DNA from: CAZDWZ01 sp964509425
GTDB lineage: Bacteria; Bdellovibrionota_C; UBA2361; SZUA-149; CAZDWZ01
NCBI GenBank assembly: GCA_964509425.1
Contig: CAZDWZ010000001.1
Location: forward strand, 511,144 to 575,143
DNA: 64,000 bases
Direction: 5' to 3'
In this document: in pieces, positions 1 through 9,280 of the stretch
Numbering within the stretch: the first letter of the stretch is position 1
Layout: each line of letters opens with the position of its first letter
Position numbers and translations under genes: made by a program
The notes under the pieces: generated by a model
Seen by the model: the letters and a program-made list of their open reading frames with translations, nothing else
Database searches by the model: none
Told to the model about the DNA's origin: nothing

Positions 1-871
1 CGAGCTCCTTCCGCATTTGGAAATTCGGTGAGAACCAACCGGTGAGAAACCGCAACATCGAATCACCTGGCTCTGCCATGGCCGCCGTCCAGCTTTTCAG
101 CTCAGCCAGCGCCGGTGGGCTCACCAAAACACCGAGAAGCCCCATGCTAAATGCGATGAGCAGAAACTTCGTGTTTGCCCGTGCGGCAAAACACGACCCG
201 ACCAGCACACCACCGGTAAGAAAAAATGCGGCGGTCCAAGAGATATCGAGCGCCGGCCACGCGAGTATGGTCATCCCCAGGATGATCGCGGAAAGAAATG
301 AAGGTGCCGCCGCGAGCGAGAGAACGAGGATCGTCCAAAGGAGCGAGGTCAGATACGGATCAGACCCGGAAACGAGGGTCCCTGCTCCCAGGTCTCGATA
401 GGAAGTTAAGAGGAAGACCCCGGTGGAGAACGGAACGACCCAAGTCCGGAGCCCCAGCCTGAAGCCCGTAATGCCGATCAGCAAAATCGAAAGGCACAGG
501 CTCCCTACCCTCACCAGCCCCGGCCCGAAAAAATGGAAAAGCCACGTGGCGAGAGGCCAAGCGTTACCCGCATCGGCGGAAGCTCCCGCCCGGAACACGG
601 CCTCCGCAACCGGCATGTCTCCAAGATATGAAATCATCAGGTGGTTTTCCTCGAAACGAGCACGGCACGATAGCAGAAACGCCGCCGATGATACCTTCAT
701 GACAGGCGAGCCGAAATCAGGACCCGAACCGCTTACGGTAATGGGGTATTCTAACGGGGGTCCAGGCGAAAGACCCCACCACCCCAAAGGGGATACTTTC
801 GGGGCAATGCGCGAGACTGTAATATCCTCCCCGGCCGCTTTCTGAAATGAAATTCCGGCGGCAATAAGCAT
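1..871 (-). CDS. Polytopic membrane protein, truncated by the window edge
   Basis: The frame is open from an ATG at 871 to base 1, about 290 codons, so the C-terminus is missing. An AGAAGG Shine-Dalgarno lies just before the ATG. The first ~130 residues look non-membrane (motif LGWWGLSPGPPLEYP). After them come hydrophobic segments such as VGSLCLSILLIGITGF, VVPFSTGVFLLTSY, LLWTILVLSLAAAP and FLLIAFSMGLLGVLV, at least five in all. I do not recognise the family. A GT-C-type membrane glycosyltransferase or polymer-export protein is possible but unsupported by any motif I can see. It is divergently transcribed from rppH, sharing a ~110-bp intergenic region. Confidence 0.75.
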   Translation of the reverse strand, partial: MLIAAGISFQKAAGEDITVSRIAPKVSPLGWWGLSPGPPLEYPITVSGSGPDFGSPVMKVSSAAFLLSCRARFEENHLMISYLGDMPVAEAVFRAGASADAGNAWPLATWLFHFFGPGLVRVGSLCLSILLIGITGFRLGLRTWVVPFSTGVFLLTSYRDLGAGTLVSGSDPYLTSLLWTILVLSLAAAPSFLSAIILGMTILAWPALDISWTAAFFLTGGVLVGSCFAARANTKFLLIAFSMGLLGVLVSPPALAELKSWTAAMAEPGDSMLRFLTGWFSPNFQMRKEL

Positions 872-979
872 AACCTGACCTTCTCACAGCCCTTCGTAAT
901 GACAATGTGCATTTGTTGGGATTTGCAGCAAGGCTGTGAGAAGCTCAGGTCTAGCCCCCAAACCAGGAGTCCGCGCGGG

Positions 980-1471
980 ATGAGCATTCCGTATCTTGAA
1001 AGACCGTATCGAAAGAATGTGGCGGCTGTCGTGCTAAACGAGACGGGCCACATCCTGGCGTGCCGGCGGATTGATTTCCCGGACACGTGGCAACTTCCGC
1101 AAGGCGGTATTGAAGAAGACGAGACGGAAGTCGAGGCACTGTTGAGAGAACTCGATGAAGAGATCGGAACAGCGAATGTCACGATCATCGGCCGGCTTGA
1201 ATCAACGATTCGATACGATTGGCCTGAAGAAGTCGCGCACAAATCCTTTCGAGGCCAAGAGCAGTGCTATTTTCTGGTGCGGCTCGACCCGGCTGCCCAA
1301 ATTGACTTCACCATAAAATCTCCGGCAGAGTTCTCGGGCTACGAATGGCTGACGTCTAGTGAGTTTCTCGGACGGCTGGATCCTTCAAGAAACGGAGGTT
1401 TCAAAAACGCCGCCTACGCGGAAGCCCTTCGACTATTTGACTCGCAACATCCGGGAATCATCAAGCGATGA
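980..1471 (+). CDS. rppH: RNA pyrophosphohydrolase (Nudix), RppH-like
   Basis: A 163-residue Nudix hydrolase. The Nudix box spans residues 42-64 with the G-x5-E-x7-RE-x2-EE-x-G pattern (GGIEEDE...LLRELDEEIG). The N-terminus YLERPYRKNVAAVVLNE and the WQLPQGG motif match the NudH/RppH group, which removes pyrophosphate from 5'-triphosphate RNA and so starts mRNA decay. An upstream in-frame ATG at 899 would add 27 residues that match nothing in the family. I therefore use the ATG at 980, although its ribosome binding site is weak. Its TGA stop overlaps the ATG of the next gene (ATGA), implying translational coupling. RppH and ApaH-type diadenosine hydrolases are close relatives and cannot be fully separated by eye. 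Confidence 0.85.
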   Translation: MSIPYLERPYRKNVAAVVLNETGHILACRRIDFPDTWQLPQGGIEEDETEVEALLRELDEEIGTANVTIIGRLESTIRYDWPEEVAHKSFRGQEQCYFLVRLDPAAQIDFTIKSPAEFSGYEWLTSSEFLGRLDPSRNGGFKNAAYAEALRLFDSQHPGIIKR

Positions 1472-2094
1472 TCGAACTTTGGCTCAGACATTCCCTTCGC
1501 CGTCAGCTTTTTGCTCTTGTGGGAATGAGCATCGGCGCCGCTCTTCTTGATTACTGGATTACGCCCACTCCTCTCCTCCGATTAAAGACAGCGCTAGTGG
1601 TGCAGGGCCTCTTCGCGGGTCTTCTCATCTCGTTTGTCGTTCTGACGCTCCACCTCATGGGTTTTCTCTTCGAGAGGACGAATCATCTCAGCGCCCTTCG
1701 GCAGCTGAGAACACGCTTCCCGTCTCATGACCCATGGATATTCACGGGTGTTTTCTTTTTCTTTGCAGCCGAGGAGGTTTTCTTTCGCGGATATGTTCTT
1801 AATCCGTTGCTGCCTCTGGGCATCCCGCTTGCCATTACACTTCATGCGCTGCTGGCATTTGTTTTTCTCTACGCGGGTCGGCGTGCTTGGCTCTGGACTT
1901 TTGTCCAGTTAGTGGAGTTTTGTTTTCTCGGATATCTATTTGCTCTCACGAGATCGCTCGCCGCTTGTGTCGCCGCACACGTTGTTGTCGCGGCGCTTGA
2001 GGAAGTTTTTCTGCGCTTCACACTCTCGCGGTATCCCACGGGAGCATCGCTTCGACGGGGAATCCGTAACTCCGTCCTGAGATCGCCCGCGTAA
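1468..2094 (+). CDS. CPBP-family-like intramembrane protein
   Basis: A 208-residue, strongly hydrophobic protein with about six predicted membrane helices. The motif EEVFFR at residues 102-107 in a helix fits motif 1 (EExxxR) of the CPBP/Abi intramembrane metalloprotease family (prenyl-protein protease CAAX-type). Candidate metal-ligand histidines follow at about residues 126 and 171 (AAHVVVA), but the usual Asn/Asp three residues after the last His is not obvious, so activity is uncertain. It overlaps rppH by 4 bp. A second EEVFLRF sequence near the C-terminus repeats the EExxxR pattern imperfectly. Confidence 0.65.
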   Translation: MIELWLRHSLRRQLFALVGMSIGAALLDYWITPTPLLRLKTALVVQGLFAGLLISFVVLTLHLMGFLFERTNHLSALRQLRTRFPSHDPWIFTGVFFFFAAEEVFFRGYVLNPLLPLGIPLAITLHALLAFVFLYAGRRAWLWTFVQLVEFCFLGYLFALTRSLAACVAAHVVVAALEEVFLRFTLSRYPTGASLRRGIRNSVLRSPA

Positions 2095-2305
2095 ACCGAA
2101 AAATATCGGACCCCTTCTCGACGCGCTGCTTCAGTCCGGACGAATGCAGGCAGTCCGCTATGAGGAAAAGTGCCGCACACGCTTTACGCAAAGAACGTTC
2201 GTTCGAAAACTTCCTGAGCGATATCGCGAGTCCATCAACGCGGGAGAATCAATTAGCCCCGGCCGTGTCTTGCGCCTCCCAGGGCAGCCGGAGTACAGTA
2301 AACAT

Positions 2306-3709
2306 ATGAAAGAACATACTTCCGAATCTTGGCAAGACGCCCTCAAGTCATTGAACGCTGAATACGGCGAGCTCGAGAAGGCGCTGATCGACGATTATTT
2401 TCAGTTCCTTCGCTTTGAGAGTATCAGCGCTGATCCGAGCTGCAAGCCGCAAACTCGAGCGTGTGCGGAGTTTGTAGCCGCCCACCTGAAGACCTCCGGC
2501 CTCCATGTCGAAGTATGGGAAACGAGTGGACAGCCTGCAGTCTACGCGGAGTGGCTCGGTGCGGGCCCAACGCAGCCGACGGTTCTCATCTACAACCACT
2601 ACGATGTGCAGCCTTGCGATCCTCTGAATCTCTGGGAGACTCCGCCTTTTGAGCCCTCCGTTCGAGGCGGCCAGGTGTACGCGCGCGGTGCGCAAGATAA
2701 TAAAGGTCAGTGCATACCCGTGCTGGCGGTGCTTCGCCATTTACTGAAACGAGACGGAAAGCTCCCCATCAATGTGAAGGTCATCGTTGAGGGCGAAGAA
2801 GAGACTGGAAGCCGCGGCCTCGTGGGACTTCTTCCGGATAAAGGAAAGCGAATGAGCGCGGATTATTTGATGGTGGTGGATATGGGAATTCCAGGCCCTG
2901 GAATTCCCTCCCTCACCCTCGGACTGCGGGGGATTTCGACGATGACCATGGAGCTCGAAGGTTCGAACACCGACCTCCATTCGGGCGTGTACGGCGGGAT
3001 TGTTTACAACCCGAATCGGGCGTTAGTGGAAATGCTCGGTGCTCTCTACGACTCGGAGGGAAGAGTCACGGTACCTGGCTTCTACGACGACGTGGCCGAG
3101 CTCACCGAAAAAGATCGCGAGACCATCGAATTCGAGCACGATATTTCGGTTTACGAACAAACCATCGGCGCAAAAGCGACCGGAGGCGAGAAGGCGTATT
3201 CCCCACTTGAGTCAGCCTGGGTGCGGCCAACGTTGGAGATCAACGGAGTAGGCGGCGGATATAGCGGTGAAGGATTCAAAACGGTAATTCCAGCGAAGGC
3301 GATCGCGAAACTAAGCTGTCGGCTGGTTCCGAACCAAGTGCCACAGAAAATCATCAAACAAGTGGAAGCGTTTCTCCGCGCTCGCGTCCCGGACGGAATC
3401 ACGATGACGTTTTCGTCTCACGGGGAAGGCGCTGCGCTCCGCACAGAGGCAAGCTCACCTCTCGTCGAGGCGACGGCGGAAGTTCTCGGCGCCGTACTTG
3501 GAAAGAAAACTCAAAAAATTCTCTGTGGCGGCTCTGTTCCGGTTGTCGCGGAGCTTGCTCGGGCGACAGGAACCGAGGTCATCCTCCTCGGCTACGGTCT
3601 CGACAGTGATAATATGCATGCCCCGAATGAACATTTCGGTATCGATCGGTTAAAACACGGTTTCGTGACCATGGGTGCGTTACTTGAGAGATACGCAAGG
3701 ATTCGATAA
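2306..3709 (+). CDS. M20 family metallo-dipeptidase
   Basis: A 467-residue protein of the M20 peptidase family, dipeptidase/carnosinase-like branch. Visible family motifs are YNHYDVQP (first zinc His and catalytic Asp), YARGAQDNKGQ (bridging Asp), EGEEETGS (catalytic Glu and zinc Glu), NTDLHSGVYGG (dimerisation-domain motif) and HAPNEH (last zinc His). It probably hydrolyses dipeptides or similar amide substrates in the cytoplasm, since no signal peptide is seen. The open frame extends upstream to 2144 but the extra 54 residues are basic and unlike the family. The ATG at 2306 begins MKEHTSESW, where homologues normally start. Confidence 0.9.
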   Translation: MKEHTSESWQDALKSLNAEYGELEKALIDDYFQFLRFESISADPSCKPQTRACAEFVAAHLKTSGLHVEVWETSGQPAVYAEWLGAGPTQPTVLIYNHYDVQPCDPLNLWETPPFEPSVRGGQVYARGAQDNKGQCIPVLAVLRHLLKRDGKLPINVKVIVEGEEETGSRGLVGLLPDKGKRMSADYLMVVDMGIPGPGIPSLTLGLRGISTMTMELEGSNTDLHSGVYGGIVYNPNRALVEMLGALYDSEGRVTVPGFYDDVAELTEKDRETIEFEHDISVYEQTIGAKATGGEKAYSPLESAWVRPTLEINGVGGGYSGEGFKTVIPAKAIAKLSCRLVPNQVPQKIIKQVEAFLRARVPDGITMTFSSHGEGAALRTEASSPLVEATAEVLGAVLGKKTQKILCGGSVPVVAELARATGTEVILLGYGLDSDNMHAPNEHFGIDRLKHGFVTMGALLERYARIR

Positions 3710-3800
3710 CCCTCGCCGCCCACTCGATGTAGATGCATCAGGCAAATGCCGAAAGCATTGGAGCGTGTACTTCCGGACGTCGCTTCCTTCAGTCGATCCT

Positions 3801-4499
3801 ATGATTCAACCCATCGGCCGAATTCTGCTGCCTTTCTTCCTGAGCAGAAGGCTGGTCAAGACTGTGCTGATACTCGTGCTTCTGATGGCGAACGGCCAGG
3901 CGGCTGTCGCAGAGATCACGGGAAAAGAACTAAATCAGCTCGCCCCGAGAGCGAACCCGGTGATGCTCGACGCTGCGCTAAAGGCGATTCGCTGCGCCTC
4001 AAAAACGAATCCAGCGAGTAGTGATATCCTCACCGTTATCGATTATGGGCGCCCATCACTGGAGCCCAGGTTATGGGTGTTCGACCTCAAGCACTCTAAA
4101 CTCTTGATGGAAGAGCTCGTCGGTCATGGGAAGTTCACCGGCGAAAACTATGCCGTTCATTTTTCGAACGAAGCAGAAAGCAAAAAGAGCAGCTTGGGTT
4201 TGTTTGTCACGGCCGATACCTACATCGGCGAAAATGGCTACACTCTGCGTCTCCATGGACTAGAGCCAGGCTTCAATGATCGCGCACTTGAACGGCTCAT
4301 CGTCCTTCATGGCGCACCCTATATCAGCGCGGAATTTGGTAAGCACCAGGGTCGACTCGGCCGGAGCTGGGGATGTCCGGTTGTCAGGACTTCCGTCGCG
4401 AAAGCGCTCATTGACACGATTAAGGGCGGACGATTCTTGTTCATCTACTATCCGCAAAAAGAATGGCTGAAAAACAGCCGGTATCTTCATTGCAAATGA
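3801..4499 (+). CDS. L,D-transpeptidase-like (murein) catalytic domain protein
   Basis: A 232-residue secreted protein. After a hydrophobic N-terminus (signal peptide ending near AAVAEIT) comes a YkuD-type fold. Its HGAPYIS and GRLGRSWGCPVV motifs carry the conserved His and the S-x-GC nucleophile cysteine of L,D-transpeptidases. It belongs to the 'murein L,D-transpeptidase catalytic domain' subgroup, in which the N-terminal half has VIDYGRPS and LWVFDL strands. It probably cross-links or tethers peptidoglycan in the periplasm. The frame is open from 3675, inside the end of the dipeptidase gene. The ATG at 3801 puts the signal peptide at the N-terminus. Confidence 0.85.
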   Translation: MIQPIGRILLPFFLSRRLVKTVLILVLLMANGQAAVAEITGKELNQLAPRANPVMLDAALKAIRCASKTNPASSDILTVIDYGRPSLEPRLWVFDLKHSKLLMEELVGHGKFTGENYAVHFSNEAESKKSSLGLFVTADTYIGENGYTLRLHGLEPGFNDRALERLIVLHGAPYISAEFGKHQGRLGRSWGCPVVRTSVAKALIDTIKGGRFLFIYYPQKEWLKNSRYLHCK

Positions 4500-4647
4500 A
4501 CCAAATAAACTCTTCGATCGCGCGGCGACACCAAAAATGCCGCCGAAACATGTGCAGAGCGTGTGCGATAGGCTATATGGTTTTGTCCGCGGTTTGAAAA
4601 GATAACCGAGACAGACGTTCCCACGCAGAAGTATAGGTGTTCTCACC

Positions 4648-5754
4648 ATGGCGCATCGATTGCTCGTTCTACTCGTTCTTCTTAACCTACCGATATCCGT
4701 CTTCGCAGATTCCGGTAAACTTCGTGTGGGGGTGCTCGCACCGCTCAGTGGGCTCGCTGCGGATTATGGGATCGCTGTTCGAAACGCCATAGAACTACAG
4801 TCTGAAACCATGTCGGACTCGCCTTCAGGAGTCGAGTTTATCTTCGAAGACACTCAATACAACGCGAAGTCAGCGGTCGATGCATTCAACAAACTGCGGA
4901 CTACCGGAGACATCGACCTTCTCTACGTTTGGGGAGTCATCTTTTGTGAAGCCGTAGCTCCGCTCGCCGAAAAGTTTAAAGTGCCGATGGTTGCTCAGTG
5001 CATCCAACAGAGCGTGACGAAGGACAAGTCCTACGTCGTTCGATTCGCGAACCCGTCACACGATTATACCGGGACATTGTGGAAGCTCATTCGATCCGAA
5101 AGATGGAAAAACATTGGAGTCGTGCTCACAGACAATGCCTATCTGGAGCTGATGTATGATTCACTTCGTGCCGAGACTCCTGACGGCGTGAGAATAGAGC
5201 TTCTCGACCGGTATCTTACCGGCCAAACCGATTTCCGCACGACGATCTCAAAACTTCGCTCAGGGAAATACGACACCGTCGCTGTTTTTCTGATTTCCGG
5301 TCAGATCGGGCCTTTTTACAAACAGCTTGCCGAGCAGCGAATAACGCTTCCGACATTCGGAACAAACGTATTTGAGAGCTTGAGTGAGATAACTTCGGCA
5401 GCGGGAGCCATGGAAGGCGCATACCTGGCAAACAACGCGGTCAACGAGGACTTTCAGAACAGCTATATGAAACGATACGGCAATTTGAGCCAAATCACCT
5501 TCGCCTCCTACGCCTACGATTTCTCTGCACTTGTAAGGAGCTTCGCGCCGGTGTACTCCGGGAACAAGGATTCACTGCTTGCAGAGCTGATCAAGGCTCC
5601 ACTGCCGAAATCAACCGCAAGTGGCGCAATTCGAATCGTAAAAGATCCGGGTGGTGGAACCAGCTTCGCATTTCCAACGGTCGTGAAGGTTATCCGTCAT
5701 GGAAAGCCAGTTCCGGTCGATCCGCAGCCGATGGAGAATTCGCTGCCAGACTAG
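4648..5754 (+). CDS. ABC-type branched-chain amino-acid-like substrate-binding protein (Peripla_BP_6)
   Basis: A 368-residue periplasmic binding protein. The signal peptide is MAHRLLVLLVLLNLPISVFA. The mature part starts KLRVGVLAPLSGLAADYG, the typical first strand and ligand-binding loop of Leu/Ile/Val-type receptors. An AYDFSALV segment lies in the C-terminal lobe. No LivH/M/G/F permease or ATPase genes are adjacent, so it is an orphan receptor here. A second orphan of the same fold occurs at 24414-25502. The ligand cannot be inferred. The ATG is preceded by AGGTG. Confidence 0.85.
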   Translation: MAHRLLVLLVLLNLPISVFADSGKLRVGVLAPLSGLAADYGIAVRNAIELQSETMSDSPSGVEFIFEDTQYNAKSAVDAFNKLRTTGDIDLLYVWGVIFCEAVAPLAEKFKVPMVAQCIQQSVTKDKSYVVRFANPSHDYTGTLWKLIRSERWKNIGVVLTDNAYLELMYDSLRAETPDGVRIELLDRYLTGQTDFRTTISKLRSGKYDTVAVFLISGQIGPFYKQLAEQRITLPTFGTNVFESLSEITSAAGAMEGAYLANNAVNEDFQNSYMKRYGNLSQITFASYAYDFSALVRSFAPVYSGNKDSLLAELIKAPLPKSTASGAIRIVKDPGGGTSFAFPTVVKVIRHGKPVPVDPQPMENSLPD

Positions 5755-5777
5755 CCTCGAGAGGAATTGAAACACCA

Positions 5778-6302
5778 ATGACTCAAGAAAGTGACACCGA
5801 ACTCCTCACCCGAGCGAAAGAGCTCCTCGCCACTATTCAATATGCCAATCTCGCGACGGCCACGACCGACGGGGCTCCGTGGAATTCGCCAGTGTTCGCC
5901 CCTTGGGATCAAGAACTAAGCTTTTATTGGAGCTCGTGGCGAGAGGCGGAGCATTCAAAAAACATCAGAGCGAATCATCAGGTATTCCTCACGCTGTATG
6001 ATACGACCCGCGCTCGCGGGACCAACAATCTCCGTTGCCTGTATCTCACGGCAAAGGCATTCGAGCTTGACGACGAGGAACAAGTAAGCCGCGCCGTGAA
6101 CCTCCTCTATCCAGGCGAAGATGGTATTTCGCCCGAAATGTTTCTTGGCGACTCGGTGAAGCGAATCTACATGGCGATACCTGAACGTGCATGGTTGAAC
6201 TGCGCTTCAGAGCGTGAAGTTAACCCGCAAACAGTGAAAATGCGCGTAGAGTTATCGTTGAAAAAACTACAAAAGCTTTGCACGGAGCAGAGTGGCACCT
6301 GA
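5778..6302 (+). CDS. Pyridoxamine 5'-phosphate oxidase-like flavoprotein
   Basis: A 174-residue protein with the split-barrel pattern of the PPOX/PNPOx-like family: YANLATATTDGAPWNSPVFA (first strands), LSFYWSSWREAEHSKNIRAN (flavin-phosphate contact region) and a RIYMAIPERAWLN strand near the end. Such proteins bind FMN or F420 and are often only annotated as PPOX-family; the true substrate is unknown. It follows the binding-protein gene by 23 bp and precedes the next gene by 7 bp, so the three may be co-transcribed. GAGGAA lies upstream of the ATG. Confidence 0.8.
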   Translation: MTQESDTELLTRAKELLATIQYANLATATTDGAPWNSPVFAPWDQELSFYWSSWREAEHSKNIRANHQVFLTLYDTTRARGTNNLRCLYLTAKAFELDDEEQVSRAVNLLYPGEDGISPEMFLGDSVKRIYMAIPERAWLNCASEREVNPQTVKMRVELSLKKLQKLCTEQSGT

Positions 6303-6309
6303 GGAGAGC

Positions 6310-7656
6310 ATGACGGAAGGCACAGGTAATCAATCCGCTCCGCCCGATCCCGCACGACCTCACTTTTATGATGAGCTCGCGAAGTTCGTGCCGAGGGAGA
6401 AATTAGTTCCTTTTATCCGACTCACCTCTCGCGGAGTCTTCGTAGAGAAAGACGAACTTCCCGTGATCTTCGATGCCTATCAATCGTGGCAGAAGAAAGT
6501 GCGAGAAAACGGCGAGGCGATTAGCGCCGAGAAAATTCGGAAGCGGTTGCTCGGCTCGGAAGCACTACCGCTTCTCTATCTGGTCGAGGGGAAGAAGTGC
6601 TTGGTCGGATACCTACTTCCCAATTCAGTTCCACGGCCGGGAGGTGGCAAGCAGATCCCGAATACCGGGACACTGTTCGATCCGCATACTTACTTGGACG
6701 TTCGTGATCCGATATTCGCGAAGCTCGAAGGCGTATTTCTAAAAACGACTTCGCTCGAAGGGATTGTCATTCAGTTCGAAACCAAGCGGACGATGTATCA
6801 ATGCGGCCCGGATCTCATAAAGCGATTCGCCGAGTTCTGCCGGCATTCACCGCCACTGCTCAAAGAATTCCCCGAGACGAAGGAATCACTTCGCGACTGC
6901 CTCCTGCCTCTTCGCCGGCTTCTCGAAAAGTCACGGCCGCACGCAGGAAAACAGCCCCTCCTCGTTCCGATGGAATTTAACCGTAATAATTTTCAGTTTC
7001 TCCAATACAGAAGTCTCATCATCGTGGTCCAAGAGAAGAAGCTGGTCTCGTTCTACGACTTAAAAGGAAGAGGCGAGACGTTGTTTATCCGATCGCAGCT
7101 CTCTCAGTTGGGAGGAAACCAAGGAGAGCTCAGCAAAGTGCGGGGATACTCCGCCGCAACGGAGAAATCGTTTCATCTTGGAAAGATTTGGTATCACGGG
7201 ATGTCGTTTTTGCTGCACCCCGACGCTTTCCGCCAATACATGAGGATTCATTCAAGCCCGCGAAGCAAAAAGCCGCTTCCCCCGAAATACACGGTCCTTC
7301 AGGTGATGACTCAGCTCGTTCCGGCATTCATTCGCTCGCAGGTCCTCGACGACGCCACCGTGAGGAAGCTACCCGTCAGGATGCGGCCGGCCGGCGCAAA
7401 ATTTCGTCGGTTCTCCAATCTCGTATTCATCATCACGGATAAAAACGTGCTTAGCTCCTGCATCGAGTTTCGCAGCGAAAACGTCCGAGGGGAAAATGGA
7501 AGACGGGAGGATGGCAGACACCGTCCTGAATCACAGAGAAATGAAGGGTCCCCCAGTCTTGGATCCAGCAACAAGAGAACCCGAGATGAGAGGCCGAGAC
7601 GTGAGAGAAGACGTAATCACCCAAGGTCGGCGAGACCTATCTCGAACGAAGGGTGA
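6310..7656 (+). CDS. Hypothetical protein with a charged Arg-rich C-terminal tail
   Basis: A 448-residue soluble protein of unknown family. The first ~370 residues look globular (PHFYDELAKFVPREKLVPF, FRQYMRIHSS). The last ~65 residues are low-complexity, rich in Arg, Glu, Asn and Ser (RTRDERPRRERRRNHPRS), probably disordered and possibly nucleic-acid binding. I chose the ATG at 6310 because GGAGAGC lies immediately before it; an in-frame ATG at 6292 overlaps the previous gene. It abuts the convergent phosphatase gene with no intergenic base. No function is proposed. Confidence 0.7.
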   Translation: MTEGTGNQSAPPDPARPHFYDELAKFVPREKLVPFIRLTSRGVFVEKDELPVIFDAYQSWQKKVRENGEAISAEKIRKRLLGSEALPLLYLVEGKKCLVGYLLPNSVPRPGGGKQIPNTGTLFDPHTYLDVRDPIFAKLEGVFLKTTSLEGIVIQFETKRTMYQCGPDLIKRFAEFCRHSPPLLKEFPETKESLRDCLLPLRRLLEKSRPHAGKQPLLVPMEFNRNNFQFLQYRSLIIVVQEKKLVSFYDLKGRGETLFIRSQLSQLGGNQGELSKVRGYSAATEKSFHLGKIWYHGMSFLLHPDAFRQYMRIHSSPRSKKPLPPKYTVLQVMTQLVPAFIRSQVLDDATVRKLPVRMRPAGAKFRRFSNLVFIITDKNVLSSCIEFRSENVRGENGRREDGRHRPESQRNEGSPSLGSSNKRTRDERPRRERRRNHPRSARPISNEG

Positions 7657-8172
7657 TTATTTCCCTTTCTCCTGCTGCCACAGCCGGACGATGTCTTGAA
7701 TACTCGGTCCGACTTCGGCAGATTGCAGCGAGACCTTACCGTGCAGGTTTTTCTCAATTGTTTGAAGTGCCGCAAAATAATCTTCGTGCACACCAATCTG
7801 CGGACGCCGCTCGGCAACGAGAGTATAGGCGTCTCGGAGTGTTTGACCCTCCCGCGCCATAAGATACGCGAGAACGACCGTGGGTGAGCGGTTTTGGCCG
7901 TGGCGGCAATGGACGAGGATGTTCTGGTTCGAGGCTTTTGCGGCATCGATGAACTGGTAACACTGGTCCAGGAGCGTAGAGAGATCAGTGTTTCCGTAAT
8001 CCGAAATCGGCACATGGGCGTATTCAAACCCACCGGCATCCGAGGCGCGAAATGACTCGGAGACATTCAAAATTCGGCGAATCTCAAGGCGCTGCATGCT
8101 GTCGGCATCTCGCGCATCGAGATACCCGCCAAGATACAGGAACGGAAGTATCTGAGATGGTCCGCTGTGCAT
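7657..8172 (-). CDS. Dual-specificity protein phosphatase
   Basis: A 171-residue DSPc-fold phosphatase. The P-loop HCRHGQNRSPT carries the catalytic Cys and Arg (HC-x5-RS), and the upstream loop DYGNTD supplies the general-acid Asp. The N-terminus SQILPFLYLGGYLDARD is the usual first strand of dual-specificity phosphatases. The frame extends to a TTG at 8211 overlapping the epimerase gene. The ATG at 8172 follows GGGGA at a good distance and leaves 14 bp after the epimerase stop, so I use it. Co-transcription with the epimerase suggests envelope-polysaccharide regulation, but that is inference. Substrates could be phosphoprotein, phosphoinositide or RNA. Confidence 0.85.
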   Translation of the reverse strand: MHSGPSQILPFLYLGGYLDARDADSMQRLEIRRILNVSESFRASDAGGFEYAHVPISDYGNTDLSTLLDQCYQFIDAAKASNQNILVHCRHGQNRSPTVVLAYLMAREGQTLRDAYTLVAERRPQIGVHEDYFAALQTIEKNLHGKVSLQSAEVGPSIQDIVRLWQQEKGK

Positions 8173-8186
8173 AATGTCCCCGTTGC

Positions 8187-9143
8187 TTACATCCTGCTGG
8201 TTCGGTACCAAGCGACGAATTGCGACATCCCCTCTCGAATCGAAGTTTTCGGATTATAGGAGAGTAACTGTTTTGCCTTCGTGAGATCCGCATACGTGAT
8301 GTTCACATCGCCGGGTTGCATAGGCAACTGCTCAATTTGCAAGGTGCAGCCCGTCGTCTCCGAAATAACCGAGAGAAACTCATTCAGCGAGACCGTAGCG
8401 GAGTTGCCGAGGTTGAAGATCTCATAACCCAGCGGTCTGTCGATCGCGGAAACAAATCCGTCCGCAAAATCCCCGACAAACGTGTAATCGCGGCGGCTGC
8501 TGCCGTCCCCGAACTTCCGAATCGGCTTCCCCTCAAACGCCCACTGCACGAACAACCACGGCGCCATGTCGGGCCGGCCGCGAGGTCCGTAGACGGTAAA
8601 AGGCCGGACGATATTCACCGAGAGTCCGTAAAGTTGATGATAGGTATACGCAAGGAGCTCGCAAGCCTTTTTGGTCGCCGCATATTGAGAGATGGGCCGG
8701 TCAGTTGCGGAGTCGTCCTCACGAAACGGAACTTGGGTGGAGTTCCCATACACAGACGAGGATGAGGTAAGCACAAAGTTCTCGACCTTAGAGGACGCGG
8801 CGCACTCCAAGAGAACGAGAGTGCCCTGAACGTTCGCCTCTTCGTAGATGAACGGATTCTGAATCGAGGGCCGCACGCCTGCGCGGGCGGCAATGTGCGC
8901 CACGTGGGTAAAGCGCTCCTTCCGGAATAACTCCTCGACCTTCGCTCGATCGCAAATGTCTCCCTCGACAAAACGAAAATTCGAATTTTTGGAAAGAATT
9001 TCCAGATTCTCTCGCTTGAACTGAACCGAGTAGTAATCGTTCAAGTTGTCAATCCCGACGACTTCGTCGCCCCGCTTGAGGAGCCGCTCGCCCACATGGG
9101 AACCAATAAATCCGGCCGCGCCGGTCAGCAGAATTTTAGCCAT
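8187..9143 (-). CDS. NAD-dependent epimerase/dehydratase, UDP-glucuronate 4-epimerase-like (SDR)
   Basis: A 318-residue extended short-chain dehydrogenase. The N-terminal Rossmann motif is GAAGFIGSHV, followed by the acidic NAD ribose contact VVGIDNLNDYY. The catalytic SSSSVYG and Tyr-x3-Lys (YAATKKA) are present, and RPFTVYGPRGRPDMA is typical of UDP-sugar 4-epimerases of the GalE/CapI group. It probably makes a nucleotide sugar for surface polysaccharide. The GTG at 9155 lies inside the Shine-Dalgarno region (GTGAGGTG), so the ATG at 9143 is preferred. Confidence 0.85.
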   Translation of the reverse strand: MAKILLTGAAGFIGSHVGERLLKRGDEVVGIDNLNDYYSVQFKRENLEILSKNSNFRFVEGDICDRAKVEELFRKERFTHVAHIAARAGVRPSIQNPFIYEEANVQGTLVLLECAASSKVENFVLTSSSSVYGNSTQVPFREDDSATDRPISQYAATKKACELLAYTYHQLYGLSVNIVRPFTVYGPRGRPDMAPWLFVQWAFEGKPIRKFGDGSSRRDYTFVGDFADGFVSAIDRPLGYEIFNLGNSATVSLNEFLSVISETTGCTLQIEQLPMQPGDVNITYADLTKAKQLLSYNPKTSIREGMSQFVAWYRTSRM

Positions 9144-9280
9144 ATAAAAACACACCTCACTACTCGGAAAAAATCACAAATCGAGGAGAAATACCAGAGC
9201 TTCGTCGCGAAACTCCCGGAGATTTCAGCCGAAAAACAAAGGCAGGCAGCGCGAGATACAAATTTCCAGCGGAATCCTCA

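Noticed and set aside
751..1242. 163-codon minus-strand frame overlapping rppH
   Set aside because: Antisense to a clear Nudix gene, with no motif.
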